From: DAIMZI01 sp036734025
Lineage (GTDB): Bacteria > Pseudomonadota > Alphaproteobacteria > Rhizobiales > Rhodomicrobiaceae
NCBI GenBank assembly: GCA_036734025.1
Contig: DAIMZI010000029.1
Coordinates: 1 to 16,226, forward strand
Reading direction: 5' to 3'
Length of the DNA: 16,226 bases
Positions 1 to 6,824 of this stretch are shown piece by piece; the first letter of the stretch is position 1; every line of letters starts with the position of its first letter. The position numbers were made by a program, and so were the translations under genes. The notes beneath the pieces are model-generated. The model did no database searches. It had not been told where the DNA came from and saw nothing but the letters and a program-made list of their open reading frames with translations.

Positions 1-835
1 CGCTCAGGCGCACCTCGAATGTGTGGAATGAGGCATCGGCCTTTGCCGTGCCGCCCACTTCGGCCAGATCGTAAAAACCATTTCCGAACGGACCGCGAAA
101 TTCACTCAGCTCCGCACTGTCTGAAACCTCGCCGAGATCTACATATTTGTACGCAAATCCGATTATGACTTTCTCGTCAACGGCATAGTCCAAGCCTGCT
201 CCCAGGGTGAAACCCAATTTCACGTCGGAGTCGGAAATCGACGCGGAAGCAAATCGAATATCGTGTCCATCGTCGAAACTGCTGCTGAGCTGGACGACAC
301 CATTCAGATCAACCTGGCCATAAGCCAGGCCACCCGTGATGTAGGCCAGGAGAGGGCCGTGGGCCACACCGAGCTTGGCGGTAAGCGTACCAAACCAGTC
401 GACTTCGCTTGTCGCAAAAGTATAGCCGGCGGCTTCGTCGCCTTCATCACCGCGCGGCGCAAGGCTGAATGCCTGCGCTGTGCCGCTGTCCAGACCACTC
501 CAGTTCATGTCCGCTTGCAGACCATAGACGATGTGCCCGTCTTGCCGATTGACGCCAATATGCAAGCCTGCGAACATGCCGCCATCATCACTTGAACCCT
601 CGTCCCAGCCCTCGTAGCTGCGGACGCCAAATCCGCGCTTGACCTCGAGATAGGAATCCGAAGTCACATCCAGGTCTCCGTTACCATCGGCATAGCCGCC
701 TTGAAGACCGATGTAAAAGCCGCTCCATACCGTCGGTGACTGATAGACCGGCATGTCTTTCAGCGAGTCGCCATGGGCGACACCTGCAAAACCGAGCGCC
801 GCAGCCAGGGCGGCCGCGGAAAAAGCATATTTCAT
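1..835 (-). CDS. Outer-membrane beta-barrel protein (porin-like), C-terminus cut off
   Basis: The reading frame stays open from an ATG at 835 to the window edge (278 codons), so the stop lies outside. The product starts with a Sec signal peptide (MKYAFSAAALAAALGFAGVAHG, cleaved near residues 20-22). It continues with a W-x-G-F-Y-I-G-x-x-G-G-Y opening strand at about residues 37-48 and alternating aromatic/Gly strands (GLQADMNWSG, LAYITGGLAYGQ, KLGFTLGAGLDYAV, IIGFAYKYVDLGEV). It breaks off in HTFEVRLS, the kind of sequence that precedes the terminal strand of OmpA/Omp25-like 8-strand barrels, so probably only about ten residues are missing. It is predicted to sit in the outer membrane. A GGGGGA ribosome-binding site lies 4-5 bases before the ATG. 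Transport specificity cannot be read from the sequence. Confidence 0.85.
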   Translation of the reverse strand, partial: MKYAFSAAALAAALGFAGVAHGDSLKDMPVYQSPTVWSGFYIGLQGGYADGNGDLDVTSDSYLEVKRGFGVRSYEGWDEGSSDDGGMFAGLHIGVNRQDGHIVYGLQADMNWSGLDSGTAQAFSLAPRGDEGDEAAGYTFATSEVDWFGTLTAKLGVAHGPLLAYITGGLAYGQVDLNGVVQLSSSFDDGHDIRFASASISDSDVKLGFTLGAGLDYAVDEKVIIGFAYKYVDLGEVSDSAELSEFRGPFGNGFYDLAEVGGTAKADASFHTFEVRLS

Positions 836-1102
836 ATTATCCCCCATCAGGATGTTCAGAAAATTCAAACGCACGCTTAAAACACTAAAAAATCTAATGT
901 TTTGAACGCTCTAGTGATTCGTGGCAGAGCCCCACCAACCACCGATTGAGGCAATCAACCTGAGATTGCGGTGCGTGATTAATGTGAGGGGTGTGATATT
1001 TTGACAACTTAGATTGTCGATATGCCAGGCCTTGCCGGCATCGGCCGCCTGCGCCGGGCGCGATGGCCGCGCCGGATCAAAGCTGCGCGGCTGGCATACC
1101 AG

Positions 1103-1121
1103 AGCCGGCTTGTCGCCGGCT
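1103..1121 (-). terminator. Hairpin at the end of the pirin operon
   Basis: Read on the minus strand, AGCCGGC-gacaa-GCCGGCT forms a perfect 7-bp stem with a 5-base loop. It begins within the stop codon of the pirin gene. A second GC hairpin (GGCGCG-atggc-CGCGCC, 1057-1073) follows about 30 bases further on. Neither has a strong U-tract, so intrinsic termination is likely but not certain. The rest of 836-1120 holds the 5' region of the barrel gene and no recognisable gene. Confidence 0.4.
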
Positions 1122-2059
1122 TATTTCTGGGGCAGCGGAATGAATTCATCGGTGTCGCCCGGCGGCAGCCGGAACCGCCCGTCGTCCCAGTCCGCCCGCG
1201 CCCAATCGGCCTTGGCCGCTTCGATGCGCTCGCGCGAGGAGGCGACGAAGTTCCACCAGATGTAGCGCGGACCGCCAAGCGTCTCGCCGCCGAGCAGCAT
1301 CAGCCGCGCGCCCCGTTCACCTGCTTTCAGTGATACATGATCGCCGGGGCGAAACACCATCATACGGCCGGCCTCGAAGCTTTGCCCCGCGATCTCGATC
1401 TCGCCATCAAGCACATAGACCCCGCGGTCTTCATGATCATCGGGCAGGGGCAGGGACGCGCCAGGCGCGAGCGCCGCATCGGCATAGAACATTTCGGTGA
1501 ATGTGCTCACCGGCGCGCTTTGCCCATAGGCGGTGCCCAGGATCAGCCGGACGCTCTTGCCCTCGCCGTCGAGCAGCGGCAGCCGCTCCTTTTCGACATG
1601 CTCAAAGCCTGGGGTCACCTCCTCCGCGGCCTCTGGCAGGGCCACCCAGGTCTGGATGCCGAACAGAGCGTGGGGATTGGTCCTTGTCTGCTCGCTGGTG
1701 CGTTCGGAATGGGTGACACCGCGCCCTGCGATCATCCAGTTGACTTCGCCGGGATAGATCATCTGATCCGTACCGAGCGAGTCGCGGTGCTGGAATTCGC
1801 CGCGAAACAGATAGGTGACGGTGGCCAGCCCGATGTGAGGATGCGGGCGCACGTCGATGCCCTGACCGGTGAGGAATTCGGCCGGTCCCATCTGGTCAAA
1901 GAAGATGAACGGGCCAACGAGCTGGCGCTTTGGCGCGGGCAGGGCTCGGCGCACCTCGAAGCCGCCCAGATCGCGCGCGCGCGGGATGATCAGCGTCTCG
2001 ATGGCATCGAGCGAGGTCGCGTCGGGGCATTGTGGTTCAATGGACGGGTTCCAACTCAT
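1121..2059 (-). CDS. Pirin family cupin protein
   Basis: A 312-residue bicupin of the pirin family, close to the usual 280-310. The N-terminal cupin carries the four metal ligands in pirin spacing: H73 and H75 (RPHPHIG), H117 and E119 (GRGVTHSE). The second cupin (about 190-290) is recognisable by ERGVYVLDGEIEIAGQSF but has no metal site, as in other pirins. Family members bind Fe and include quercetin 2,3-dioxygenases and nuclear or redox-sensing proteins; the substrate here is unknown. The frame stays open to 2176, but the ATG at 2059 follows an AAGG site and gives the normal family N-terminus. The gene lies 79 bp downstream of a second pirin gene on the same strand, and probably shares its transcript. 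Confidence 0.9.
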   Translation of the reverse strand: MSWNPSIEPQCPDATSLDAIETLIIPRARDLGGFEVRRALPAPKRQLVGPFIFFDQMGPAEFLTGQGIDVRPHPHIGLATVTYLFRGEFQHRDSLGTDQMIYPGEVNWMIAGRGVTHSERTSEQTRTNPHALFGIQTWVALPEAAEEVTPGFEHVEKERLPLLDGEGKSVRLILGTAYGQSAPVSTFTEMFYADAALAPGASLPLPDDHEDRGVYVLDGEIEIAGQSFEAGRMMVFRPGDHVSLKAGERGARLMLLGGETLGGPRYIWWNFVASSRERIEAAKADWARADWDDGRFRLPPGDTDEFIPLPQK

Positions 2060-2097
2060 TGACACGAGCCTTCTTTTCCGGTGGTTGGCGAATACGG

Positions 2098-2132
2098 GCT
2101 GCGGCGCGCTCCCGGCAGGACCACGCCGCAGC
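2098..2132 (-). repeat. Intercistronic inverted repeat between the two pirin genes
   Basis: GCTGCGGCG (2098-2106) and CGCCGCAGC (2124-2132) are perfect 9-bp complementary arms around a 17-base loop, entirely between the stop of the upstream pirin gene (2139) and the start of the next (2059). No U-tract follows on the coding strand. It therefore looks more like an RNA processing, stability or attenuation hairpin than a terminator. Confidence 0.4.
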
Positions 2133-2138
2133 TTCAGT

Positions 2139-2840
2139 CTAGGCTGCCAGATCAAACAGTAGCAATTCGACATCATCGGTGGCGGTGATCGTCAGCTTGC
2201 CGGGATCACCGATCGCCAGACCGTCGCCGGCATAAAGGGCCTGATCGCCCGCCACGAGAGTGCCGCGTGCAACCTGGAGCCACGCCTTGCGGCCATCACG
2301 CAACTCATGGGTCACACTCTCGCCATCGCCCAGCACCGATCCGTACAGATCGACATCCTGATGGACGATGACCGAGCCGGCACGCCCGTCGCGCGAGCCG
2401 ATCAGCCGCAATTGCCCCCGGCGCTCATCCACGCTGAATGTCTTTTGCTCATAGCCCGGCTCCAGCCCGCGCTTTTCCGGGATGATCCAGATCTGCAGAA
2501 AGTGCAGCGGGTCCTTGTCGGAGTGGTTGAACTCGCTGTGACGGATGCCGGTGCCCGCGCTCATGCGCTGAACATCTCCGGGGCGCATGACCGAGCCGTT
2601 GCCGAGCGAATCCTGGTGCGCCATGGCGCCTTCCAGCACATAGGAGATGATCTCCATGTCCTCGTGACCATGCTCACCGAAGCCGGCGCCGGGCGCGACC
2701 TTGTCCTCGTTGATGACGCGCAAAGCCCCGAAGCCCATATGCGCCGGGTCGTAATAGTTGCCGAACGAAAAACTGTGCCGGCTATCGAGCCAGCCGAAAT
2801 CGGCGCGGCCGCGCTCGTGTGACTGACGCAAGATGTTCAT
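2139..2840 (-). CDS. yhhW: Pirin family protein, YhhW/YhaK-type quercetin 2,3-dioxygenase
   Basis: A 233-residue protein matching the YhhW length (about 231). The N-terminus (RGRADFGWLDSRHSFSFGNYYDP) is characteristic. The metal site is intact with H57, H59 (FGEHGHEDME), H101 and E103 (GTGIRHSEF), the same spacing as E. coli YhhW, whose quercetinase activity is known. The physiological substrate in bacteria is usually not a flavonoid, so the reaction is left open. The start is decided by a GGAGGAG site just before the ATG. It is the first gene of a minus-strand pair with the other pirin and is divergent from a LysR gene 116 bp away, which suggests that regulator controls it. Confidence 0.92.
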   Translation of the reverse strand: MNILRQSHERGRADFGWLDSRHSFSFGNYYDPAHMGFGALRVINEDKVAPGAGFGEHGHEDMEIISYVLEGAMAHQDSLGNGSVMRPGDVQRMSAGTGIRHSEFNHSDKDPLHFLQIWIIPEKRGLEPGYEQKTFSVDERRGQLRLIGSRDGRAGSVIVHQDVDLYGSVLGDGESVTHELRDGRKAWLQVARGTLVAGDQALYAGDGLAIGDPGKLTITATDDVELLLFDLAA

Positions 2841-2956
2841 ATGCTCCTCCTGTGCCGATAATTTCCATTACCCGTCATGTCGCATCGCACGTGCCAATCG
2901 ACAATCCCCGCATAATTCATCAGACTGTCGCGTGTTGCGAAACAATCGAGGCATCA
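2841..2956. promoter_or_regulatory. Divergent promoter region between the pirin pair and the LysR gene
   Basis: This 116-bp gap must contain the promoters for both directions. The clearest dyad is TGTT-gcga-AACA (2933-2944), just ahead of the LysR start, of the T-N11-A kind favoured by LysR proteins. The assignment as an operator is inference; a 4-bp-arm dyad is weak by itself. Confidence 0.35.
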
Positions 2957-3868
2957 ATGGACAGGTTGTCGGCGCTGAAGGCTTTTGTCGCCACAGTGGA
3001 AGCGGAAGGGTTCGCCGCTGCTGCGCGCGCGCTCGGGACGTCACGTTCTGCAATCAGCCGGGCGATTCAGGCGCTGGAAGATGATCTCGGTGTGCAGCTC
3101 TTGCACCGCACGACGCGGGCAGTCGCGCCGACGGTCGCGGGCGCCGCATTTTATCGGCGTGCGGCCGATGTGCTGGAGGCATTGGGCGAAGCAGAGCGCG
3201 AGGTCCGCGATACGGGCGACACCGCAGGGACGCTCAGGCTCAATGCGCCGATGTCGTTCGGCATCCGCCATGTCGGGCCGGCCATCGCGGATTTCATGGC
3301 CGCACATCCTCAGATCCGCATCGAACTTCACCTGAGTGACCGCTTCGTCGATCTGATCGAGGATGGTTATGATCTCGTGCTGCGTATCGCCGAGCCGCGT
3401 GAAGACACCACGCTGGTCGATTACCGGCTGTGCGTGATCCACAGCTTCGCCTGCGCCTCTCGCGAGCATGTCGCGGCGCATGGCGCGCCGGATACGCCAC
3501 ACGACCTGAGAACCAGGCCGTGTCTGCATTATGGCCATCTGGCGAGCGGCACGAGGTGGCGGCTGATCGGGCCGGACGGCGCGCCGAGTGTGGTCCGTAT
3601 CAATGCGCTTCTGTGCTCCAACAATGGCGAAGTGCTGAGGGATGCCGCGCTCGCCGGGCTTGGGATCGCGCTGCTGCCAAGCTTCATCATCGGCGCGGAG
3701 CTGCAGACGGGCCGCCTGGTCCGGGTTTTACCTGATCACCGGGCTCCCGATCTGACGCTTGCGGCCATTCATCCGCCGACCCGGCACCCTTCCGCAAAAA
3801 TTCGGCTGCTCACGGATTTTCTGATGCGCCGGTTTGGCGATCGGCCCTATTGGGATCTGGTGTCTTGA
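2957..3868 (+). CDS. LysR family transcriptional regulator
   Basis: A 303-residue LysR regulator of standard length. The winged helix-turn-helix covers residues 1-60 (LSALKAFVATVEAEGFAAAARALGTS, then RAIQALEDDLGVQLLHRTTR), followed by a periplasmic-binding-like effector domain (about 90-295). The AP-SFGIRHVGPAIADF and DLVLRI motifs place it with the CrgA/DsdC-like subgroup common beside oxidoreductase genes. The open frame extends back to 2819, but the ATG at 2957 has a GAGG site 5-6 bases upstream and yields the canonical MDRL start. It is transcribed away from the pirin pair, the classic arrangement for a LysR protein controlling its divergent neighbour. The inducer is unknown. Confidence 0.92.
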   Translation: MDRLSALKAFVATVEAEGFAAAARALGTSRSAISRAIQALEDDLGVQLLHRTTRAVAPTVAGAAFYRRAADVLEALGEAEREVRDTGDTAGTLRLNAPMSFGIRHVGPAIADFMAAHPQIRIELHLSDRFVDLIEDGYDLVLRIAEPREDTTLVDYRLCVIHSFACASREHVAAHGAPDTPHDLRTRPCLHYGHLASGTRWRLIGPDGAPSVVRINALLCSNNGEVLRDAALAGLGIALLPSFIIGAELQTGRLVRVLPDHRAPDLTLAAIHPPTRHPSAKIRLLTDFLMRRFGDRPYWDLVS

Positions 3869-4175
3869 GGGATCATGCGCCGAGCAGGCCGGCGCGCAGC
3901 TGCTTTCCCGGGAGGCGCAGGTCCGCGGGCGAGGCGGTTCATGCGGGTATCTTATGGGCGCGGCGCGCTTCGCGGTTCCATTTTATTTCCGCGACCAGGC
4001 GCGCGCGATATGGCCTTACGCGGCGTCCTTTCGTGCTTTTTGCGTAGCGCATGGCCGCTTTTTCGTTAAGCTTTGATTAATTCGTTGGTTTTCAACCGCT
4101 CTGTCAGGGCTTAGGGATTTACGAGCGGCTCGATGACTGGCGAAGTCTTGCGCGCAATCATGGGAGGGACGGGCC
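3869..4175. other. Intergenic region with no gene
   Basis: The first half (3869-4020) is GC-rich and holds only a small hairpin (GCGCC/GGCGC, 3877-3895) shortly after the LysR stop, with no U-tract. The second half turns AT-rich (about 4055-4095) and carries a CtrA-like motif upstream of the next gene. Short open frames here lack ribosome-binding sites and protein-like composition. Confidence 0.6.
4066..4080. promoter_or_regulatory. CtrA-like binding motif TTAA-N7-TTAA
   Basis: TTAA (4066-4069), seven bases, TTAA (4077-4080) matches the CtrA consensus TTAA-N7-TTAAC except for the final C. It lies about 95 bp before the small membrane protein start at 4176, a normal distance for a promoter-associated site. 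CtrA is the cell-cycle response regulator of alphaproteobacteria; binding here is inferred from the motif only. Confidence 0.4.
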
Positions 4176-4466
4176 ATGGATTTCATCGAGCGTATCAATG
4201 AAGCCATTTCGAAGTTCTATGCAGGTGATACCGAGGTCGCATTGTGGGCGTCGATCGGCGTGATCGCTCTGGTCGTGTTGTTGCTGCTGCTCATCTTGCC
4301 GGGGGTTCGCCGCTTCATGCTGGTGGTTTTCGTGCTGGCAGCGATCATCGGCACGATCATGGTGCAGTCATCCGACAAGCTGAACGACATGTTGCGCAGC
4401 AGCGGTTTGCAGCCGCCCGCTTCGATGCAAGTCGCCGATCTTGCATCCATGCGCTCAGCCGGCTGA
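4176..4466 (+). CDS. Small two-helix membrane protein of unknown function
   Basis: A 96-residue protein I do not recognise. It has an amphipathic N-terminus (MDFIERINEAISKFY), a first transmembrane helix at about 22-42 (WASIGVIALVVLLLLLILPG), a short basic turn (VRRF) and a second helix at about 47-64 (MLVVFVLAAIIGTIMVQ). A 30-residue polar tail ends the protein. The RR between the helices suggests a cytoplasmic loop with both ends outside, by the positive-inside rule. A GGGAGGGACGGG site precedes the ATG. It is monocistronic, convergent with the L,D-transpeptidase gene, and preceded by a CtrA-like motif, so cell-cycle control is possible. The good ribosome-binding site and clean helix pattern support a real gene. 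Confidence 0.75.
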   Translation: MDFIERINEAISKFYAGDTEVALWASIGVIALVVLLLLLILPGVRRFMLVVFVLAAIIGTIMVQSSDKLNDMLRSSGLQPPASMQVADLASMRSAG

Positions 4467-4478
4467 TGCAAATGAAAA

Positions 4479-4501
4479 GGGCGCCATCAACGACGGCGCC
4501 C
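4479..4501 (-). terminator. Rho-independent terminator of the L,D-transpeptidase gene
   Basis: GGGCGCC-N9-GGCGCCC is a perfect 7-bp stem located between two convergent genes. On the minus strand it is followed directly by TTTTC, the textbook form for termination of the leftward gene. Outer arms TGATGC (4464-4469) and GCATCA (4502-4507) can lengthen the stem, and the left one includes the stop codon of the plus-strand gene. It may therefore also block readthrough rightward. Confidence 0.75.
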
Positions 4502-4534
4502 GCATCATGAATTGATCGACTGACAGATCCCCGA

Positions 4535-5833
4535 TCAGTAGGCTGAAGCCGTGGTTCCGATACCGTCACGGCCGTAGAGATCGCGGCGGAAATGCACCAC
4601 GCCGTCGGGGGTCGCCCAGCTGGTTACGTAGCTCATGTAGAGCGGCACCCGCTTGGCCAGATTCACATCGAGCCTTTCGCCCGTGCGCTTCATGTCCATG
4701 ACCCTGCTCAGCGACCAGTCCGAATTGCCCTGAAGCAGCCAGGTCACGAACTGTTCGACACCCTGCACGCGCACACAGCCAGAGCTTTCCGCGCGCACAT
4801 TGCGCCCGAACAATGATTGTGAGGGCGTGTCGTGCAGATAGACCATGTGCCGATTATGGAAGTTGATTTTCACAAAACCCAGCGGGTTGTCATTGCCGGC
4901 TTCCTGGGCATAAAACAGGCCCATTGGCTGGTCGGAGGACCAGTTTATACGGCTGGGATCAAGCTTGCGGCCGCGACGATAATCTTCGTATGACGCATAG
5001 GCATCAATACCGTAACGCTCCAGCACGCTCTGGCCCGCCCGGCTCATCTGGCGGCCCTTTGGCACCAGATCCTCGCGGATCACGGTCGGCGGCAGAATCC
5101 ATTCCTTGTTGAAGTTGATCTCGTGGATCTGCGATTGCAGCACCGGGGTCTGACGGTCGGGCTTGCCGACCACGGCTGAATGACGCGAAACGATACGCCC
5201 ATCCTGCACGGCTTCGATCTGCGCGGCAGGAATGTTCACGAGCACATAGCGCTCCAGCTTGGCGGTGCTGGTGGCGAGCTGCTGCAGGCGGGTAAGATTG
5301 GTGCGAAGCTGGCGCAGGCGCGCGCTCGCGGACACATTCAGTGCCGTCAACGTGGCATCGTCAACGATGCCGGTCGGGGTCAACCCATGACGCATCTGCG
5401 CGCGTTTGACTGCCTTTTCGACATAATAATCGAAGGTCTGCTCATATCCGCCGCGCTGCTCCAGATCTCCCGTGATTTCAAGGCGGCGGCGCAATAGAAC
5501 AACGGCAGGATCGCGCACCCCGGTGCGCAGGGTCACTTTGGGGATCTGTTTCCAGCCACCGCGCGCCACGATCTCGGAATAGGACTTGATAGCCTGGCGA
5601 AGCGGCTCGACATTTTCGCGCGAGATGGTGGCATATCCGCGCTGGGGCTGAGCTTCCCATTGCTGCACGAACGAACGATCAAAAGGCTGCTGCCAGGTGC
5701 TGGTGCGGCCCTTGGTGAAATTCATCCAGTCTTCGATACCCGCCGCGCTCTGGCCAACCCATAGCGGCGACATGGTCAAAGCCAGCGCCAGGGCGGCAAT
5801 CCTCGAAATCGACTTCGCCGGTCCAATACTCAT
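4535..5833 (-). CDS. L,D-transpeptidase (YkuD family, LdtP/YcbB-like)
   Basis: A 432-residue exported enzyme predicted to cross-link peptidoglycan stem peptides (3-3 links) or attach proteins to them in the periplasm. A signal peptide spans residues 1-31 (IAALALALTMSPLWVGQSAAG). A PG_binding_1 region (about 118-165, with GLTPTGIVDDATLTALNV) is followed by the YkuD catalytic domain (about 195-380). The active-site signature HDTPSQ...ESSGCVRV is intact, with H334 and nucleophile C353. The size and the split YkuD domain resemble E. coli YcbB/LdtD. A TTG start at 5857 is possible, but the ATG at 5833 has AGGTGAGG in front and opens directly on the signal peptide. LdtR is encoded 342 bp upstream on the same strand, and an intrinsic terminator follows. 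Confidence 0.93.
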   Translation of the reverse strand: MSIGPAKSISRIAALALALTMSPLWVGQSAAGIEDWMNFTKGRTSTWQQPFDRSFVQQWEAQPQRGYATISRENVEPLRQAIKSYSEIVARGGWKQIPKVTLRTGVRDPAVVLLRRRLEITGDLEQRGGYEQTFDYYVEKAVKRAQMRHGLTPTGIVDDATLTALNVSASARLRQLRTNLTRLQQLATSTAKLERYVLVNIPAAQIEAVQDGRIVSRHSAVVGKPDRQTPVLQSQIHEINFNKEWILPPTVIREDLVPKGRQMSRAGQSVLERYGIDAYASYEDYRRGRKLDPSRINWSSDQPMGLFYAQEAGNDNPLGFVKINFHNRHMVYLHDTPSQSLFGRNVRAESSGCVRVQGVEQFVTWLLQGNSDWSLSRVMDMKRTGERLDVNLAKRVPLYMSYVTSWATPDGVVHFRRDLYGRDGIGTTASAY

Positions 5834-6175
5834 TGCCCTCACCTGATTATCAATCAATTCATTCGCCTTGTCATTCGCCTTGCCGTCTTGACGCGCAAAA
5901 GCACACTGCCTGAGCCAAATAGCTTATTCATTCCCGGCTCCTATCATGGTTTAAGCCACATATCGGTGCGAAAATGAGACAAGCAGGCAGGCAGCCACGC
6001 GCAGTTTACACGCCAACCCCGCATATAGGATCGTTCAGACCCGGCTCAGAATCAAGTGACACGATCGTGAACGCCGCGATTGCTGCTCCAGAGTGGCTCA
6101 ATCTCAACGATCAAGCGGCATTTTCGCAACTCTTGCCATTACAACAGCCTTTTGCCCAGCCTGTCGCCAGGTCGG
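5834..6175. other. Intergenic region upstream of the L,D-transpeptidase gene
   Basis: These 342 bp separate the ldtR stop from the transpeptidase start and should hold the transpeptidase promoter. I see the 12-bp tandem repeat near the gene but no strong -35/-10 pair, no convincing terminator for ldtR and no credible gene on either strand. The length suggests that the transpeptidase has its own promoter. Confidence 0.5.
5859..5882. repeat. Two perfect tandem copies of a 12-bp unit
   Basis: TCATTCGCCTTG occurs twice in direct succession (5859-5870 and 5871-5882), 26 bp upstream of the transpeptidase ATG, so it probably lies in the 5' leader. It could be a slippage product or a paired binding site. 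The sequence alone does not decide. Confidence 0.6.
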
Positions 6176-6685
6176 TCACAACCGGTAGCGGATCTGGTCG
6201 GTCCAGAACCGTTCCAGCCGGCGCAGGCTGCGGTTCATCGTCTGCAGATCGCCTTCGGAAATACCGCCGACCTTCTCCAGCGACATCAGCTGACGGTTGA
6301 CGAGCTGATCCACGAGCGCGCAGATGCGCTTGCCGCGCTCGGTCAGGCGGATGCGTACCGCGCGCCGGTCGCTTTCGGAGCGCTGGTGATCGATGCAGCC
6401 GAATTCCTGCAACTTCTTAAGGTTGTAGGACACGTTGGAGCCCATGTAAAATCCCCGGGTGCGAATTTCGCCTGCCGTGAGCTCCATGTCGCCGATGTTG
6501 AACAACAGCATGGCCTGTACCGAATTGACATCGGTATAGCCGACGCGGTCAAGTTCATCTTTCAGCACATCCAGCATAAGCCGCTGCAAACGCTCGATCA
6601 TTTTCAGGGAGACGAGATATTGGGATTTGAGCGCCGTTTCACCCTCACTGGGGCGGCGCTGCGCAAAGTCTAATGCCTGGTTCAT
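6176..6685 (-). CDS. ldtR: MarR-family regulator LdtR
   Basis: A 169-residue winged-helix protein. The N-terminal dimerisation helices (LKSQYLVSLKMIERLQRLMLD and following) and the winged helix-turn-helix at about 68-118 (ELTAGEIRTRGFYMGSNVSY, then CIDHQRSESDRRAVRIRLTERG) match LdtR. LdtR is the MarR-type protein studied in Liberibacter and Sinorhizobium that controls an L,D-transpeptidase gene (ldtP) and osmotic tolerance. Its neighbour here is an L,D-transpeptidase, which supports the assignment. Both genes are on the minus strand with ldtR upstream. The start is the ATG at 6685 with a GAGG site; a TTG directly before it is less likely. Confidence 0.85.
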   Translation of the reverse strand: MNQALDFAQRRPSEGETALKSQYLVSLKMIERLQRLMLDVLKDELDRVGYTDVNSVQAMLLFNIGDMELTAGEIRTRGFYMGSNVSYNLKKLQEFGCIDHQRSESDRRAVRIRLTERGKRICALVDQLVNRQLMSLEKVGGISEGDLQTMNRSLRRLERFWTDQIRYRL

Positions 6686-6760
6686 CAATTTGCCTCGTTC
6701 GGTGTACAGCCCGGTACGAGGACAACATTATTTGATACTGCCTAAAATGCGCTTAATTGC

Positions 6761-6775
6761 ACAACCTTAAATTGT
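6761..6775. promoter_or_regulatory. Candidate dyad upstream of ldtR
   Basis: ACAACCTTAAATTGT is an imperfect 15-bp palindrome (ACAA/TTGT ends, TTA core), 76-90 bp before the ldtR ATG in an AT-rich stretch. Autoregulation is usual for MarR proteins, so this is a reasonable operator candidate, but the symmetry is modest. Confidence 0.22.
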
Positions 6776-6824
6776 CGTCAGCGCTCGCGCGGCAATTTTA
6801 TGCGAATGGCAAGGGGCCAGGCTG

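Noticed and set aside
1337..2062. 241-codon plus-strand open frame.
   Set aside because: It is antisense to the pirin gene, whose motifs and metal ligands are unmistakable; it is a GC-rich shadow frame.
3877..3895. GCGCC/GGCGC hairpin after the LysR stop as a terminator.
   Set aside because: It has only a 5-bp stem and no U-tract in GC-rich DNA, where such dyads are common.
5905..6743. ACTGCCT present upstream of both the transpeptidase (5905-5911) and ldtR (6737-6743), each followed by GCTTA, as a shared LdtR operator.
   Set aside because: The spacing between the two parts differs (10 versus 7 bases), and a shared 7-mer between two regions of this size is expected by chance.
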